Shown: positions 1 to 10,206 of the stretch, in pieces | How the letters are laid out: each line of letters starts with the position of its first letter | How positions within the stretch are numbered: the first letter of the stretch is position 1 | Source: Diphasiastrum complanatum | Lineage: Eukaryota; Streptophyta; Lycopodiopsida; Lycopodiales; Lycopodiaceae | Direction: 5' to 3' | DNA length: 64,000 nucleotides | NCBI GenBank assembly: GCA_029204225.1 | Contig: CM055107.1 | Span: 28,795,410-28,859,409, forward strand | The notes under the pieces: model-generated | Seen by the model: the letters and a program-made list of their open reading frames with translations, nothing else | Databases searched by the model: none | What the model was told of the DNA's origin: nothing | Translations under genes and position numbers: made by a program

Positions 1-371
1 CATAAGAAATAGCAATCCCAATAATGATCAAATCCAACAATTAGCAAAATCCAAAGAAGCATACCAGATGAGATTCCTATAGCTGCAAGTGCAGCCTCAG
101 TGACGCGCACCTTGTGTGTGGCTCCTTGGAAGGTGATGTAAAACTTGGATTTCTCTTCCTTCCACGTACTGAAGGCAAGAGTGATGAAATCCATATTGAT
201 GTGTCCCGAAAAGGCTCTCTCATGAATACCCATTGCAATAAGTAGAGGCTCCGCAAGGGTCATCCACTGAGTGACCATGCTTGTGCTAGGAAGAATCATG
301 ATGTCCGTTGCAGATGGGACATCACGATGGATAGTATAGTGCGAAGATTGGGAAGTATCGGTAGAAGACAT
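1..371 (-). CDS. gypsy-1 extra open reading frame downstream of pol, partial
   Basis: An uninterrupted frame runs from a Met at 371 down to base 1 (123 codons) and continues outside the window. The frame is open further upstream to about 465, but 371 holds the first Met. The protein starts MSSTDTSQSSHYTIHRDV and contains the stretch FITLAFSTWKEEKSKFYITF followed by a THKVRVTEAALAAIG segment. I recognise no family. It lies on the element strand, after integrase and a noncoding spacer, which is the position of env-like or other accessory ORFs in some plant gypsy elements. Unlike the pol frames of the same element it carries no stop or frameshift. It could alternatively be a host gene fragment or part of another repeat. 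Function unknown. Confidence 0.5.
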   Translation of the reverse strand, partial: MSSTDTSQSSHYTIHRDVPSATDIMILPSTSMVTQWMTLAEPLLIAMGIHERAFSGHINMDFITLAFSTWKEEKSKFYITFQGATHKVRVTEAALAAIGISSGMLLWILLIVGFDHYWDCYFL

Positions 372-1187
372 GATGATCAGAAAGGAATTATAACCGCGTG
401 AGAGTGTATCAGAAGGCAATGCAGGAAATTTGGAAGGCTTTGGTCGCAAGAAAAATACGCAAGAGCTTCGCTAGCACAAGTGAGGAATGAATCGAATTCA
501 GCCAACTTATAGGTGAATTTGGTAGGTCCATTACACTGAATAGTAGTTGGGCTGATCAATTCTGAACAAAAATCTGCAAGCATGTTTAGTACTGTAAAAA
601 TAGGCTATCAAAATCTCGGCGAAGGTTTCTAGGGATCTGAACCTATCAGGCGAACATTTTTCAGGGCTGGCGAAGGATGAACCTTTGCCCAAGAAGGTCC
701 TTCGTCCAAGTACTGTCATAAATGCTTTTTTTCACAATCTGAACCTATGGACAACCTAATTTTGACATTTTAAGATCATCTAGCAGGTCGGCGAAGGTTC
801 ATAATGACGTTATGATGCTCGACGAAGGTTTCTAAAATGGCATATCACTGAACATTCGCCTGACTCAATAATTAAATTTTCTCTTGTTAGAAACCTTCGC
901 CCACTTCAATTTAGATAAATCAAGGGTGGATGTACAGTCTGAGAGCTCAGCGAAGGTTTCTGATATTGTATTGGCCAAATCGGCCCAAAACAGTGATTTT
1001 CTAAGTCATTTTCCATAAAAAATACTGTGCTTCTGTTTCCTTATGCTGATGACTTCCTGACTTTTGCTCATCAGTCTTTCCTTATTTTTTTTATTTTTTT
1101 TCAACTGTCTTTTTCCAAAAAAAGTCAGCAAATTAAATACTGAAAACAAAAAATTGAAAACAAATAAAATGAAAAAATATATTGAGA
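372..1187 (-). repeat. gypsy-1 spacer between pol and extra ORF, with dispersed GGCGAAGGTT motifs
   Basis: No coding frame is seen. The 10-base motif GGCGAAGGTT or a one-base variant occurs at 618, 669, 790, 821 and 949 on the plus strand and inverted at 892. The same motif recurs in the leader at 7.4-8.1 kb, tying both untranslated parts to one element. The stretch 1000-1190 is T/A-rich. Confidence 0.65.
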
Positions 1188-2496
1188 TCAAGCTTGCTGA
1201 ACTAGCGGAGTAGGCTGCCGAAACTTGCGTAATTGGCTGTCATTTACCCGAGTATCAAATCGTTTTCCATCCAAATGCTCAAGAATTACTGCGCCATAGT
1301 TTAGGATTTCTTTCACTTTATACGAGCCTTCCCCAGTAAACTTCAACTTACCTTTGATCAGCTTGGTTTTGTACATCAATGCAAGATCTCCTGCTTCCAG
1401 ATCTTTCTTATGCAATCGTCGATCGTGCCATGCCTTGCGGCGGGCTTTCTCTGCTGCTAAGGCATGAACTGCCATCAATAGGGTTTCACATAATTTGTGC
1501 AACGCATCGTGACGAAGTTGTAAAGACTGATCATCATTTAATCGTTCCATTGCTGCTATGCGTAAAGATGGGATTAAAAATTCAATTGGCATAACAACAT
1601 CTTGACCATAAACCAGTTGAAAAGGTGTTTAATTTGTACTATTTTTGTAAGCGATTCTGAATGCCCATAATTCTGCATACAGTTTATGCTCCCAATCAAA
1701 CTGACTCGTTTCAACTGTCTTTGTCATAATGGTACAGAGAATCTTATTGGAAGATTCAGCTTGGCCATTCCCTCTGGGATAATAGGGAGTACTAAATCTG
1801 TGTATAACAAAAAAAATCTTCCAGTAAACACTTTATTATTTGATTAACAAAGTGTGTACCCCGATCATTGACAATTTCAATCGGACATCCAAATTTGATT
1901 ATAATATTTTCATATAGAAACTTGGCTGTAGATTTCGCATCAGCTACTTTGACAACTTTGGCTTCAACCCACTTGGTCATATAATCAGTTGCGACGATAT
2001 TGTAGTGAGTCTGAGATCCTTGAGCAGCGGGATGAATAGGACCAACATAGTCCAGTCCCCATTTTTCAAACGGTGCTTGCGATAAAACCAGATGTAAGGG
2101 TTCATAATTCTGTCGAGTAGGTCGTCGTGCTCGCTGGCAGACATCACATGTCTGAATAAAATTTTCTGTGTCCTTATGAAGCGTAGGCCACCAACAACCG
2201 GATTGCAAAAGTTTGCGAACAGTAATATCTGTAGAGAAGTGTCCTCCACCAGTGCCATCATGTGAAAACATGACTAGATCTGGTACTTCATGTGGTAAAA
2301 CACATCTTCGTAAAATATTATCTGATCCACGACGATACAATTGTCCTGCAATTAAATAAGGTTGAGCCTTATGAATCAATTGTCTTTTTTGTACTTTTGT
2401 CAAAGAGTCATTCGGTTGTCCTAGCATCAAGTACTCAACAATATCTGCTGCCCACTCAGGTACTTCTTCAACATAAAACAACGCAGCATCTGGCAT
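1188..2496 (-). pseudogene. gypsy-1 integrase
   Basis: Two frames make up a retroviral-type integrase. The first (2496-1792) holds the HHCC zinc-binding region ending TCDVCQRARR, then core motifs WGLDYVGP (first Asp) and VNDRGTHF (second Asp). The frame breaks just after 1800. The segment with the catalytic Glu, YYPRGNGQAESSNKIL, reads in another frame at about 1740-1790. The second frame (1592-1188) is the C-terminal part with AWHDRRLHKKDLEAGDLALM and the GxxKVKEILNYGAVIL fold typical of gypsy integrase tails. It would insert element cDNA into chromosomes. No chromodomain follows. At least one frameshift disables it. Confidence 0.85.
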
Positions 2497-4081
2497 TCAT
2501 CATCCACTTCAGTATTAACTGGTGCGGATTCAATTCGTGAAACGTGATCGGCTAGATAATGTTGACCACAATTCGAAAGTCAAATTCAGTCAATAATAAT
2601 AACCATCTTGCAATATGTCCAGTATTACACGTCTTATTTACCAAGTAAAGTAACGGTTGATGATCTTATAAAACGCAAAGTGCGTTTCCATGAGATAGTG
2701 ACGAAAATTCCGAACTAAAAAAATCATGGCTAGTGCTTCACGTTCTGTTGTTGAATAATTCTTCTCTGGATCTGTAAACTTTCTGCTTGCAAATCGTATA
2801 GGATAATCCTTCTTATAGTCACCTGGCTGCGTCAAAACTGATCCAATGGCGTATTTTGAGGCGTCCGTATGAACATGAAACTCTAATGTCCAATCTGGAG
2901 AATGCAGTATTGGTGCTGAAGATAATGGTTTTTTGAACTTTTCAAAGGCTTCTAACGCCTCTACTGTCCAAATAGGAACAATAGTTAATTTGTATATAGG
3001 TCATGCTAAATCCACAAAGAAGATAATAAAAATTCAATAGTAGTTCGCATGACCCATAAACACATAAACTCCTCGAATTGTTGCTGGCGGTGGCAATTCC
3101 ACAATAACTTTGATCTTAGAATAATCGGTGGCAATACCATGTCTTGATATCACATGTCCAAGCACCACTCTGTGAGAAACCCATATCTGGCATTTTTTTG
3201 AATTTAGAGAAATCTAATATTTGCAGCATCTTTCAAAGACTTTCTCCAATCGATCCAGGTGGTCTGTATCTGTACTATGAACTCCCAAGTCATCTAAGTA
3301 AATTTCAAGGAATTTCTGCAGATAATCTTTAAAGGCAAATTGCATTACTCTTCCGAATGAACTTGGTGCATTACAGAGTCCAAACGGCATTACTTTGTAA
3401 GCATAGGTGCCCCATTCTGTTGCAAAAGTAGTTTTGTGGCGATCGGCAGGTGCAATTTTAACCTGGTTGTAACTACTAAATCCATCCAGGAAACTATAAG
3501 CTTCCGCTCCAGCAAGGCGATCTCAAATGCTTTCAGTAAAAGGTAACGTAAAGTGATCCTTCAGTGTCACTTTATTCAATGCTTTGAGATTCACACAGAT
3601 TCGCAATTTCCCATTTTTCTTAGGAATAATGACAATCGGTGAAATCCATCTGGTATGCTCAATCTCATAAATGAAATCGGCATCAAGCAATCTCTGAAAG
3701 TTCTTTCTTTATCAGATCTGCCACATTAGGATTACAGCGATAGAACTTTGTAACCTTTGGTACTACATCAGGTCTTAAAGGTATGGTATGTTCAATGACT
3801 GATGTCGGAATACCCTTCAAATCTTAATAAGTCCATGCAAAACAATCTTGATACTTAATAAGTAGCAAACAGAGTGATTGATATTGTTTAGGAGTAAGTT
3901 GTGATCCCACTTGTACAATCTTTTCTGGTTCTCCTGGTTCTGCAGGAGTCATTGGCTGCGTCCTAGCTGGGCCATCGTAAACCTTTTTAGATTCCGGCAT
4001 GTGTTCTTCAGGTTCACGATGTGCTTTAGGTAACATGATAACCACATCATCCAGTGCATAGCGTTTAAAATGCTCTAGCAT
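2497..4081 (-). pseudogene. gypsy-1 reverse transcriptase and RNase H
   Basis: From 4081 downward the frame begins MLEHFKRYALDD and leads into QYQSLCLLLIKYQDCFAWTY and DLKGIPTSVIEHTIPLRP, the usual start of a gypsy RT. The palm follows at 3480-3280 as VMPFGLCNAPSSFGRVM and the catalytic box YLDD at 3289-3300. RNase H is visible at 2887-2638: LEFHVHTDASKYAIGSVL and YPIRFASRKFTDPEKNYSTTE. RT would copy element RNA into DNA and RNase H remove the RNA. The coding path needs several frame changes and passes stops, for example between 3000 and 3100, so it is a pseudogene although the polymerase Asp pair survives. Confidence 0.85.
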
Positions 4082-4092
4082 ATCATGCTGGA

Positions 4093-5624
4093 CTACATTT
4101 GCTTGTTCTTTTTCGAAAGGACTTGTCTTGGATCTTCGTTTAGTCTTCTTAGCAGGAATTGATCATGGAGGTTATGACTTCCGGGATGATAAGTCTTTCT
4201 CTCAGGTGAAGACTTCCTAGATGATGATGTCTTGTTGGAGATCTGACTTGAAGAATCATTCTTGACTTTTCCTTTGCCTTTATCCAATAGAGGTGGCACT
4301 TCTTTTAAATCAATCTTTTGAGGGGGATTTTCCCATTTCATGACCGTATTATAATGTTGCGTTGCTTGTTTCTTCGTCATCGAACCTGTCATCCTGTCTC
4401 CCTTCAATATAACTGCTTTGGACGATTTGATTGTTGGTTCATCAGGAACATTACGCACTCCAAATCTGGTCGGATCCATATGATGTAGAATCTATTTATC
4501 CATAAGTTTTGCATTGCCATCATAAGTTAAGCTTAGCATGGCTCATTGGTATGAGATCATCCTCAATTGGATCTGGTATAGGTTCCGTTGATATCCAGGC
4601 TACATTCAACACATTTAGTGGAAACGTGATTGGCGTATCCAAAGTTCGATCTAACAAGGAAATCTCGCTCATCTCTAATTGAATATCTTGTCGACACATA
4701 TATCCTGCTGTACAATCAATTGTTGCAAAAGCTTCGTTCCAATTGACGGTATCCGTTTGAGAATCGTAGTGAACTCCCAATTTTTTCTCTGGTCGATCAC
4801 AAGTGTGATCCGTTGTTGATGAATCATCATCCGCTTTTTGAACCACTGGCTTGATAGTCCAAGTCATAGGATCAATTTTAACTGCACGTTCACGATTTTC
4901 AAAAGTGATTTTGCCGGTACCCCAGTTATGAATTACTTGCACAACTCGTAACCATGGACGTCCTAAGAGAACTCGGTAGACATTTGGTGCTTCTGGTAAG
5001 TCCATCACGACGAAAGTAATGACGAACTGTACTCCTGCAATCTTGACAGGTATATCTTCCACCATTCCTCGTGGATGAACCGCCGTTTGATCAGCTAGCT
5101 TAATAGCAAAAGTAGCAGGCTTAATCTTTGTGAGGCCCCATTTTGTACATAGCTTTGTAGAAATCAGGTTAACTCATGAACCGTCGTCTATCACGGCTGC
5201 TTCTTTAGAAAATGAGTCTATGTTGTATTGGCAGAGTGGTATTCTTTTGTTCACTTTCCCAAGCTGCTCCAACATGTAGTACATCGTTAGATTCTTCAAA
5301 TCCAACACAAAAAAGCGGCTCCTGATGGTCTTCTGATTCTTCTTTAGCTAACTTTTGCGCTAAGACTTCTTTTGCTTTTGGCACCAACTTTAGGAGCTCT
5401 CCCAATGAAATATTGAACTTGCTAGACAAAATATTCATGAGTAATTCTGTATGCGGTGCTTCCGGTTCCGTCATCTTGAAGGGTTCTTTGTGATGATGTA
5501 ATTGATCATTCATATCCGTACATAAATTTCTTGGAGGCTGCAATGGTGAAGACCGAACTTCAGCTGTTACTTTAGCAGCTTCAAGTTTCTCTTCTTCTTG
5601 CAGATGCTTAATCCACTGTCTCAT
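4093..5624 (-). pseudogene. gypsy-1 protease region and linkers
   Basis: Three successive frames occupy this stretch. 5624-5205 is a charged linker (MRQWIKHLQEEEKLEAAKV) upstream of the protease. The retropepsin active site reads EAAVIDDGS at about 5180-5200 and is followed immediately by an in-frame TGA at 5174-5176, then VNLISTK. The flap and C-terminal half are in 5065-4520: MVEDIPVKIAGVQFVITFVV and VYRVLLGRPWL, the conserved hydrophobic-GRPWL end of plant gypsy proteases. 4479-4093 is a lysine-rich linker between protease and RT. The protease would cleave the Gag-Pol precursor. The premature stop beside the catalytic Asp disables it. Confidence 0.8.
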
Positions 5625-5636
5625 ATCCTGATATCT

Positions 5637-7195
5637 TCATTTTTCTGCATTAAGATTTGGATAAACTTCCGATGCTGTTGGTGTATCGTTCAATGGTATA
5701 GAATCAGCAGGTACTGAATCCACTACTAGTTCTTTTTGCTTTTGTGCTCTGGTGACCACCATCAAGAGTGCACTTGGTTTATTATGAGCTACCAATCCTT
5801 GCTTCATTGTTATCAAATTTACAGGTGTTGTAGCTGGTGGTGGCTTCAGTCTTGCTGAACAGCCTTTATAGCAATGCCTATATCCACAGTCACGACATAA
5901 TGGTACAAATTTTTCTTTGTTTGCGCATTCTACAACTCTGTGATTTTCTCCACATGCAAAGCATCCAAGTGGTGTTCTGGCCCAATTTCTCGAGGCTTGT
6001 TGTTGAGCGGCATCATAAATGGCATACTGTTCTGAAGATCCACCTTCTTGATCATTACCATAGCTCCATTGCTCAACACTTCCGTAAGGTTCTGGTTCCA
6101 TCAAATTAGCAGGAGGAGCGGAGTGCTTTGGTGGGGCAGGCAAGGCTAGACGCTCCGGGTATCCAAGAGTAGATTGTCGTAGTCTTGCTGCTGAATTGCC
6201 TCCATACTGTGGATCTCGATATCCCATCTGGGCATACCGTTGCTGAATCATCTGAGGGTTGAAGTTGCAAAAGACAGTCTCATGGTCAGGTGAATTACAC
6301 AGATGCAAACACTGATTTCCATTCGTTTTTCCAATTGAGGACACTCGTTCACTGTGTGATTTTCTGTACAAATAGAACACCAGACATTTTCCCTGGTAGA
6401 AAAAGTCTTTGCAAACTTCTCAGGTTCCTTGTTCGCTTCTTTGTGGAAATTTTCCAATGCTTTGATCTTCTCATCAAATTGCAACTGCAACTTTTCCATC
6501 TGTTTCTGCTGGGTCTTCCCAAGTTTACTCATTGAGCATCATTTTTGCAGTAGCATTGGCATTCGTTGATGCAATAGTGGTGGATGTCGTAGTAGTTTGC
6601 CCTGTTGTATAAGGCAACATACTGACATTCGGCTCATCATCTGAATCTTCATCCTCCTCCCGAATTGCATCGTCCATCGCATTTTGCAAAAGTGCGTACT
6701 CATTATGGCATTTTAGTTCACGTCTGATCCGTTTAGGTAGACCTGACAAAAAACACATAATCATGGCATTTTTATTAATCAGCTCAGGCTCACATTCAGA
6801 TCTAAGACGTTTCACCCTTTCGATGTAATCTCGAACCATTTCCCGCTTTCCCATTTTAATTTTACTTAAAAGTAGGAAAGGGTCTTCCATAAACTTCCGC
6901 GGTTTGAACCGTGTGATAAGGGCTCATTTAACAACCTCCCATCTATATGCTTAGTTTCATCTTGGTTATAGTACCAATCTTGTGCTGCGCCTGTTAAGGC
7001 CATAGGAAACAACTTAAGTTTATCTTGAGGATAAATCTCACCATCGACCTCACAGGATTCAGCATAGATCTGAAGAAATTGAACTGGATCTGTTAATCCA
7101 TTATATTTGGGTAGATCCAATCGGGGTGCTCTTCTAACAATAATTGGATTGACCTCCTGTGGAGCAGCTCCAGGAGCAGCTCCAGGGGCAGCCAT
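5637..7195 (-). pseudogene. gypsy-1 Gag with cysteine knuckles
   Basis: Gag starts at Met 7195 after a leader. The first frame (7195-6866) contains PIIVRRAPRLDLPKYNGLTD and LKLFPMALTGAAQDWYYN, the retrotransposon Gag matrix/capsid signature. It shifts frame near 6880 into MVRDYIERVKRLRSECEPEL and CFLSGLPKRIRRELK. A third frame (6532-6248) brings VWCSICTENHTVNECP. A fourth (6380-5637) carries CLHLCNSPDHETVFC, then CFACGENHRVVEC and CRDCGYRHCYKGC near its middle. Gag packages element RNA. Four Cys-rich knuckles is more than the usual one or two. The overlapping frames show at least two frameshifts. Confidence 0.8.
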
Positions 7196-8392
7196 TTAGA
7201 TCAAATTGATAATGTGATTGGATATAGATTTTTCCAAAACTATCTCAGATTAGATCTGCTAACTCTATTCCACTTTTAAAGAATCTGATTCTTTATGATG
7301 AAAAACTACCCAAAATTCGATCAATCAATACTTCTCAAAAATGATAAATCTCTCAGAGTCCAATTCAGAATATATCAAATCTGATCCAAATTTTGACAGA
7401 GACTTGATCTGAAAAATCAAAAGCTAAAAATAGTACTGGAGAAGGTTCTCTAGGCGAAGGTTGGCTCGGCGAAGGTTCAACAATGCTACTTTGGGATAAA
7501 AACTCTTTGAACACTTTTCTGGAAATTTCTTGAAAACTAACCTTCGCCGACTTTTCAGATGGAAGATCTAACACAGATAAAACTATGGACAAATGGGCGA
7601 AAGTTTCTGACACAAGAAAATACAGTTTTTGTGATCTGACAAGGGTAAAAATCAAGATTTTCTGTGATCTAATCAAAACAAATCTTCGCCGAACTCAAAA
7701 ATAGTATTTTTATATAAATAGAATGTTTTGGAAACTCATTGAAGGTTCTGGCGAAGGATCAAGAGTAATACTGGTAATTTTGCAAAAAAGTGACTTTTTT
7801 GACAAAAATATGACAATATGACAACTGATCCTCTGAAAACCTTTCTATTTTTGATATTATTCTTCGTCGACCTGGCAGTAGATAGATCTGAATCACATCT
7901 AAGCACAGTGAATTGGGCGAAGGTTCTTTTTCTGTATTTTTTAGGATTTTGATCATTTTTTGTGTTTTTTGGTGGTTTTTCTAATGTTTCTGAAAATCTG
8001 CTGGGAATTAATCTTTGCCCTTCAAACTGAAGGTTCTGTAAACAAAACCAAAGGTGTCTGCAACTCGGCGAAGGTTTCCTGAAAGAGATTAAAAATTTCT
8101 GGGCTCTAATGATGCCTTTTTCTCTTTTTGACCAAATTTGACAGATTTGACCAGTTTTTGTTATTTTTTTTAATATCTCAGATCCAAATGGATCTTAAGA
8201 TTAGTGATCTGAATAGCTTTCCCTGTTTAATAATCAGATTAGATTTCAAACAAGCAAATCCACTCAAAATCTAGCAAAATCAATCCCAAACTATCCCTAC
8301 AATGTAGTTTTAACACTATTCATGCCACGACAAGATGCCTAATGCAAGCTAACCATCAGCCAAACATGTTGCAAACTGAAAAATTGGCGTAG
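7196..8392 (-). repeat. gypsy-1 leader with dispersed GGCGAAGGTT motifs
   Basis: Noncoding stretch between primer site and gag. Near-perfect GGCGAAGGTT copies on the plus strand lie at 7453, 7468, 7750, 7916 and 8067, with inverted copies at 7539 and 7681 and weaker ones at 7595 and 7861. In element sense the commoner orientation reads AACCTTCGCC. No ORF looks real. Role unknown; packaging, translation or secondary structure are possibilities only. Confidence 0.65.
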
Positions 8393-8393
8393 C

Positions 8394-8411
8394 TCCCCGG
8401 CAACAGCCCCA
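8394..8411 (-). promoter_or_regulatory. gypsy-1 tRNA primer binding site
   Basis: On the minus strand the 18 bases read TGGGGCTGTTGCCGGGGA, close to the plant gypsy primer site TGGCGCCGTTGCCGGGGA. Four bases further right the LTR remnant begins with TGTAGTGGG when read on the plus strand. The site fixes the strand and the start of the gypsy-1 leader. Confidence 0.75.
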
Positions 8412-8415
8412 AAAT

Positions 8416-8500
8416 TGTAGTGGGTTTCTTTCCTTGCCTAACCTGAATCCAAGATCTAGAATTATTATAAGCTACAAACGACAACAGAAGAAAAACAAGT
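8416..8500 (-). repeat. gypsy-1 5' LTR remnant
   Basis: About 85 bp between the primer site and the first codons of copia RT/RNase H at ~8506. It begins with TG as expected for the LTR edge next to a primer site. The rest of the LTR is missing, so a deletion or recombination joined it to copia sequence. The exact breakpoint is uncertain. Confidence 0.45.
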
Positions 8501-8505
8501 AGAAG

Positions 8506-9396
8506 TTGTATTTTCACCAACCAAAGTACACTCAAAAGATCATTGAAGACTTCAACATGCTCGAATGCAAAGGTGTGCATACTCCCATGATACCTGGAAC
8601 AATACTGAGCAAGGCAAATTGTCCGCAGACTCTCGAGGAAGAGGAACGAATGGCCAAAACACCCTATTGTAGACTGATTGGATCATTGTTATATCTAGTA
8701 GACAACACCAGACCTGATATAGAGTTTGCAGTATACAGGCTGAGCCAATATAATCAGAACCCAAGATCGTTGCATTGGAAGTTCGCAAAGAGAGTACTAC
8801 AATATCTCCAGGAAACGAATTATTCAAAGGAAGATGGATTTCACATCGAATCTTACAGTGACGCAAGCTGGGCATCCATGAAGGATGATAGCAAAAGTGT
8901 TTCAAGAGGTTGTATTCTAGTATCTGGCACAGCCATACTCTGGATAAGCAAGAAGCAAACAGCAGTAGCTCAATCTTCCTATGAAGCAGAATATGTACTA
9001 ACAGCCAAGATGGAAAACGAGCTGATCTGGATCAAACAGATGTTGGAAGGATTTGATGAATCTATTTCTGAACCTTATGTCTTGTTAATGGATAATACTT
9101 CAACATTCTATCTTATGAAAGATCATGTATTTCACTCAAAAACGAAACACATAGCTATCAAATATCATGTGATTCGGTACTTTGTCGAGAAGAAGATACT
9201 GAAGACAGTCTTCATACCTACAGAGGAAATGACAACTGATATCTTTATGAAACCACTCAGTAAGGCTTTGTTTGAGAAGCAGCGAAGAAGATTGGGGTTA
9301 ATCCAACTGTCCACTTTGAGAGGGACCTGTAGAACAACTGATCAGACAGATATTGATTCTACTAACAAAGCGAGCAGTTTACTTGACAAAGGATGA
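8506..9396 (+). pseudogene. copia-1 RT C-terminus and RNase H
   Basis: One long open frame of 296 codons. It begins inside the end of a Ty1/copia reverse transcriptase (YTQKIIEDFNMLECKGVHTP, then TPYCRLIGSLLYLVDNTRPD) and continues into RNase H with the motifs YSDASWASMKDDSKSVSRG, ISKKQTAVAQSSYEAEYVL, then LMDNTSTFYLMKDHVFHSKT and TDIFMKPLSKALF. These are the C-terminal blocks of copia Pol. The N-terminal Gag, protease, integrase and RT fingers/palm are absent on this side because of the junction at ~8500. The surviving part has no stop, so the truncation looks younger than the decay of its neighbours. Confidence 0.9.
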
Positions 9397-10140
9397 GAAA
9401 GAAATGAACGCGAACTCGAAATTTTTTTATTCGTGATCAAACTCGAAGGATTCGTGAAATTTGTCTTGCAGTCAGCTCGAAAGATTCACAAAACAGTTTC
9501 TTGTAGAAGCTCATGTTTTTTTCTTGTTGAAGTTCGAAACATTTTACGAACAGAATCTTGTCGTGAAATATTCTATTTCTTGTTCAAACCTCAGATGTCG
9601 TGAACAATTCACGAAATCTTCTGGACTATTCTCCAAGCTCACCTATCGCTAAACTGTCGTGAACAGTTCACAAAATATTCTAGATTTCTTCTTCAAGCTC
9701 AAGAATTGTCATCTGTCGCAAACAATTCATGAGAGACGAAAATGTTGCGAAGAGACAAGTGTCCCAAACAATTTGCGAAACATGAAGCTGAGACAAAAAG
9801 ATGGACTGTCGCAAATAATTCGTGAACAGAATCTATTCGACCCTGGAAACAAAGTGTCTATTTGAATATCAACTGTCGTAAATGGTTAGATATCTACTGT
9901 TACAACGTTAAAAGTCCATAAGACCTATCATGTAGCAATATAAATACATGTGCACTACTCATTGTAACATACTCACTCAATCAGAGACATAACAGTGAGA
10001 TAAGACAGCATAAGATGTATATTGATGAATCATATTCAAAGTTATAAAAAATTGTTTTTTTGATCAATAGTTTTCTATTGTCTAAATTGTCTTAAGTTGT
10101 CTCTTGCTTCCACATGTAATTTTCGCATGCATATTCAATC
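9397..10140 (+). repeat. copia-1 LTR and leader with palindromic repeats
   Basis: Noncoding stretch between the RNase H end and the gag/protease frame of a second copia piece, consistent with a single LTR shared by a tandem pair. It contains a TATAAATA box at 9939-9946 and a degenerate primer site (ATTCAATCAGAGCTA) near 10134. Between 9598 and 9825 lie five copies of a 17-base palindrome (best copy 9598-9614). LTR edges were not resolved. Confidence 0.6.
9939..9946 (+). promoter_or_regulatory. TATA box in copia-1 LTR
   Basis: TATAAATA lies 110-340 bp downstream of the palindrome cluster and ~265 bp before the gag frame, where a retrotransposon promoter is expected. Confidence 0.5.
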
Positions 10141-10206
10141 AGAGCTAATATTGTTCTATTAGTACATAGATCAGATACAGTCCCGATTGAAGACACTGAT
10201 ATTAGT

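Larger units (their letters stand above)
1..8500 (-). mobile_element. gypsy-1: Ty3/gypsy LTR retrotransposon, minus strand, partial
   Basis: In sense order (high to low coordinate) the parts are: LTR remnant, primer binding site, ~1.2 kb leader, gag, protease, RT, RNase H, integrase, ~0.8 kb spacer and an extra open frame that runs off base 1. No chromodomain is seen after the integrase. The primer site is of the TGGcgCcGTTGCC..GGGGA kind used by several plant non-chromoviral gypsy groups. All enzymatic frames are interrupted, so the copy is dead. Its 3' LTR must lie left of the window. The 5' LTR is cut after ~85 bp by a junction with copia sequence. Lineage (Athila/Tat-like) is inferred from layout only. 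Confidence 0.85.
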
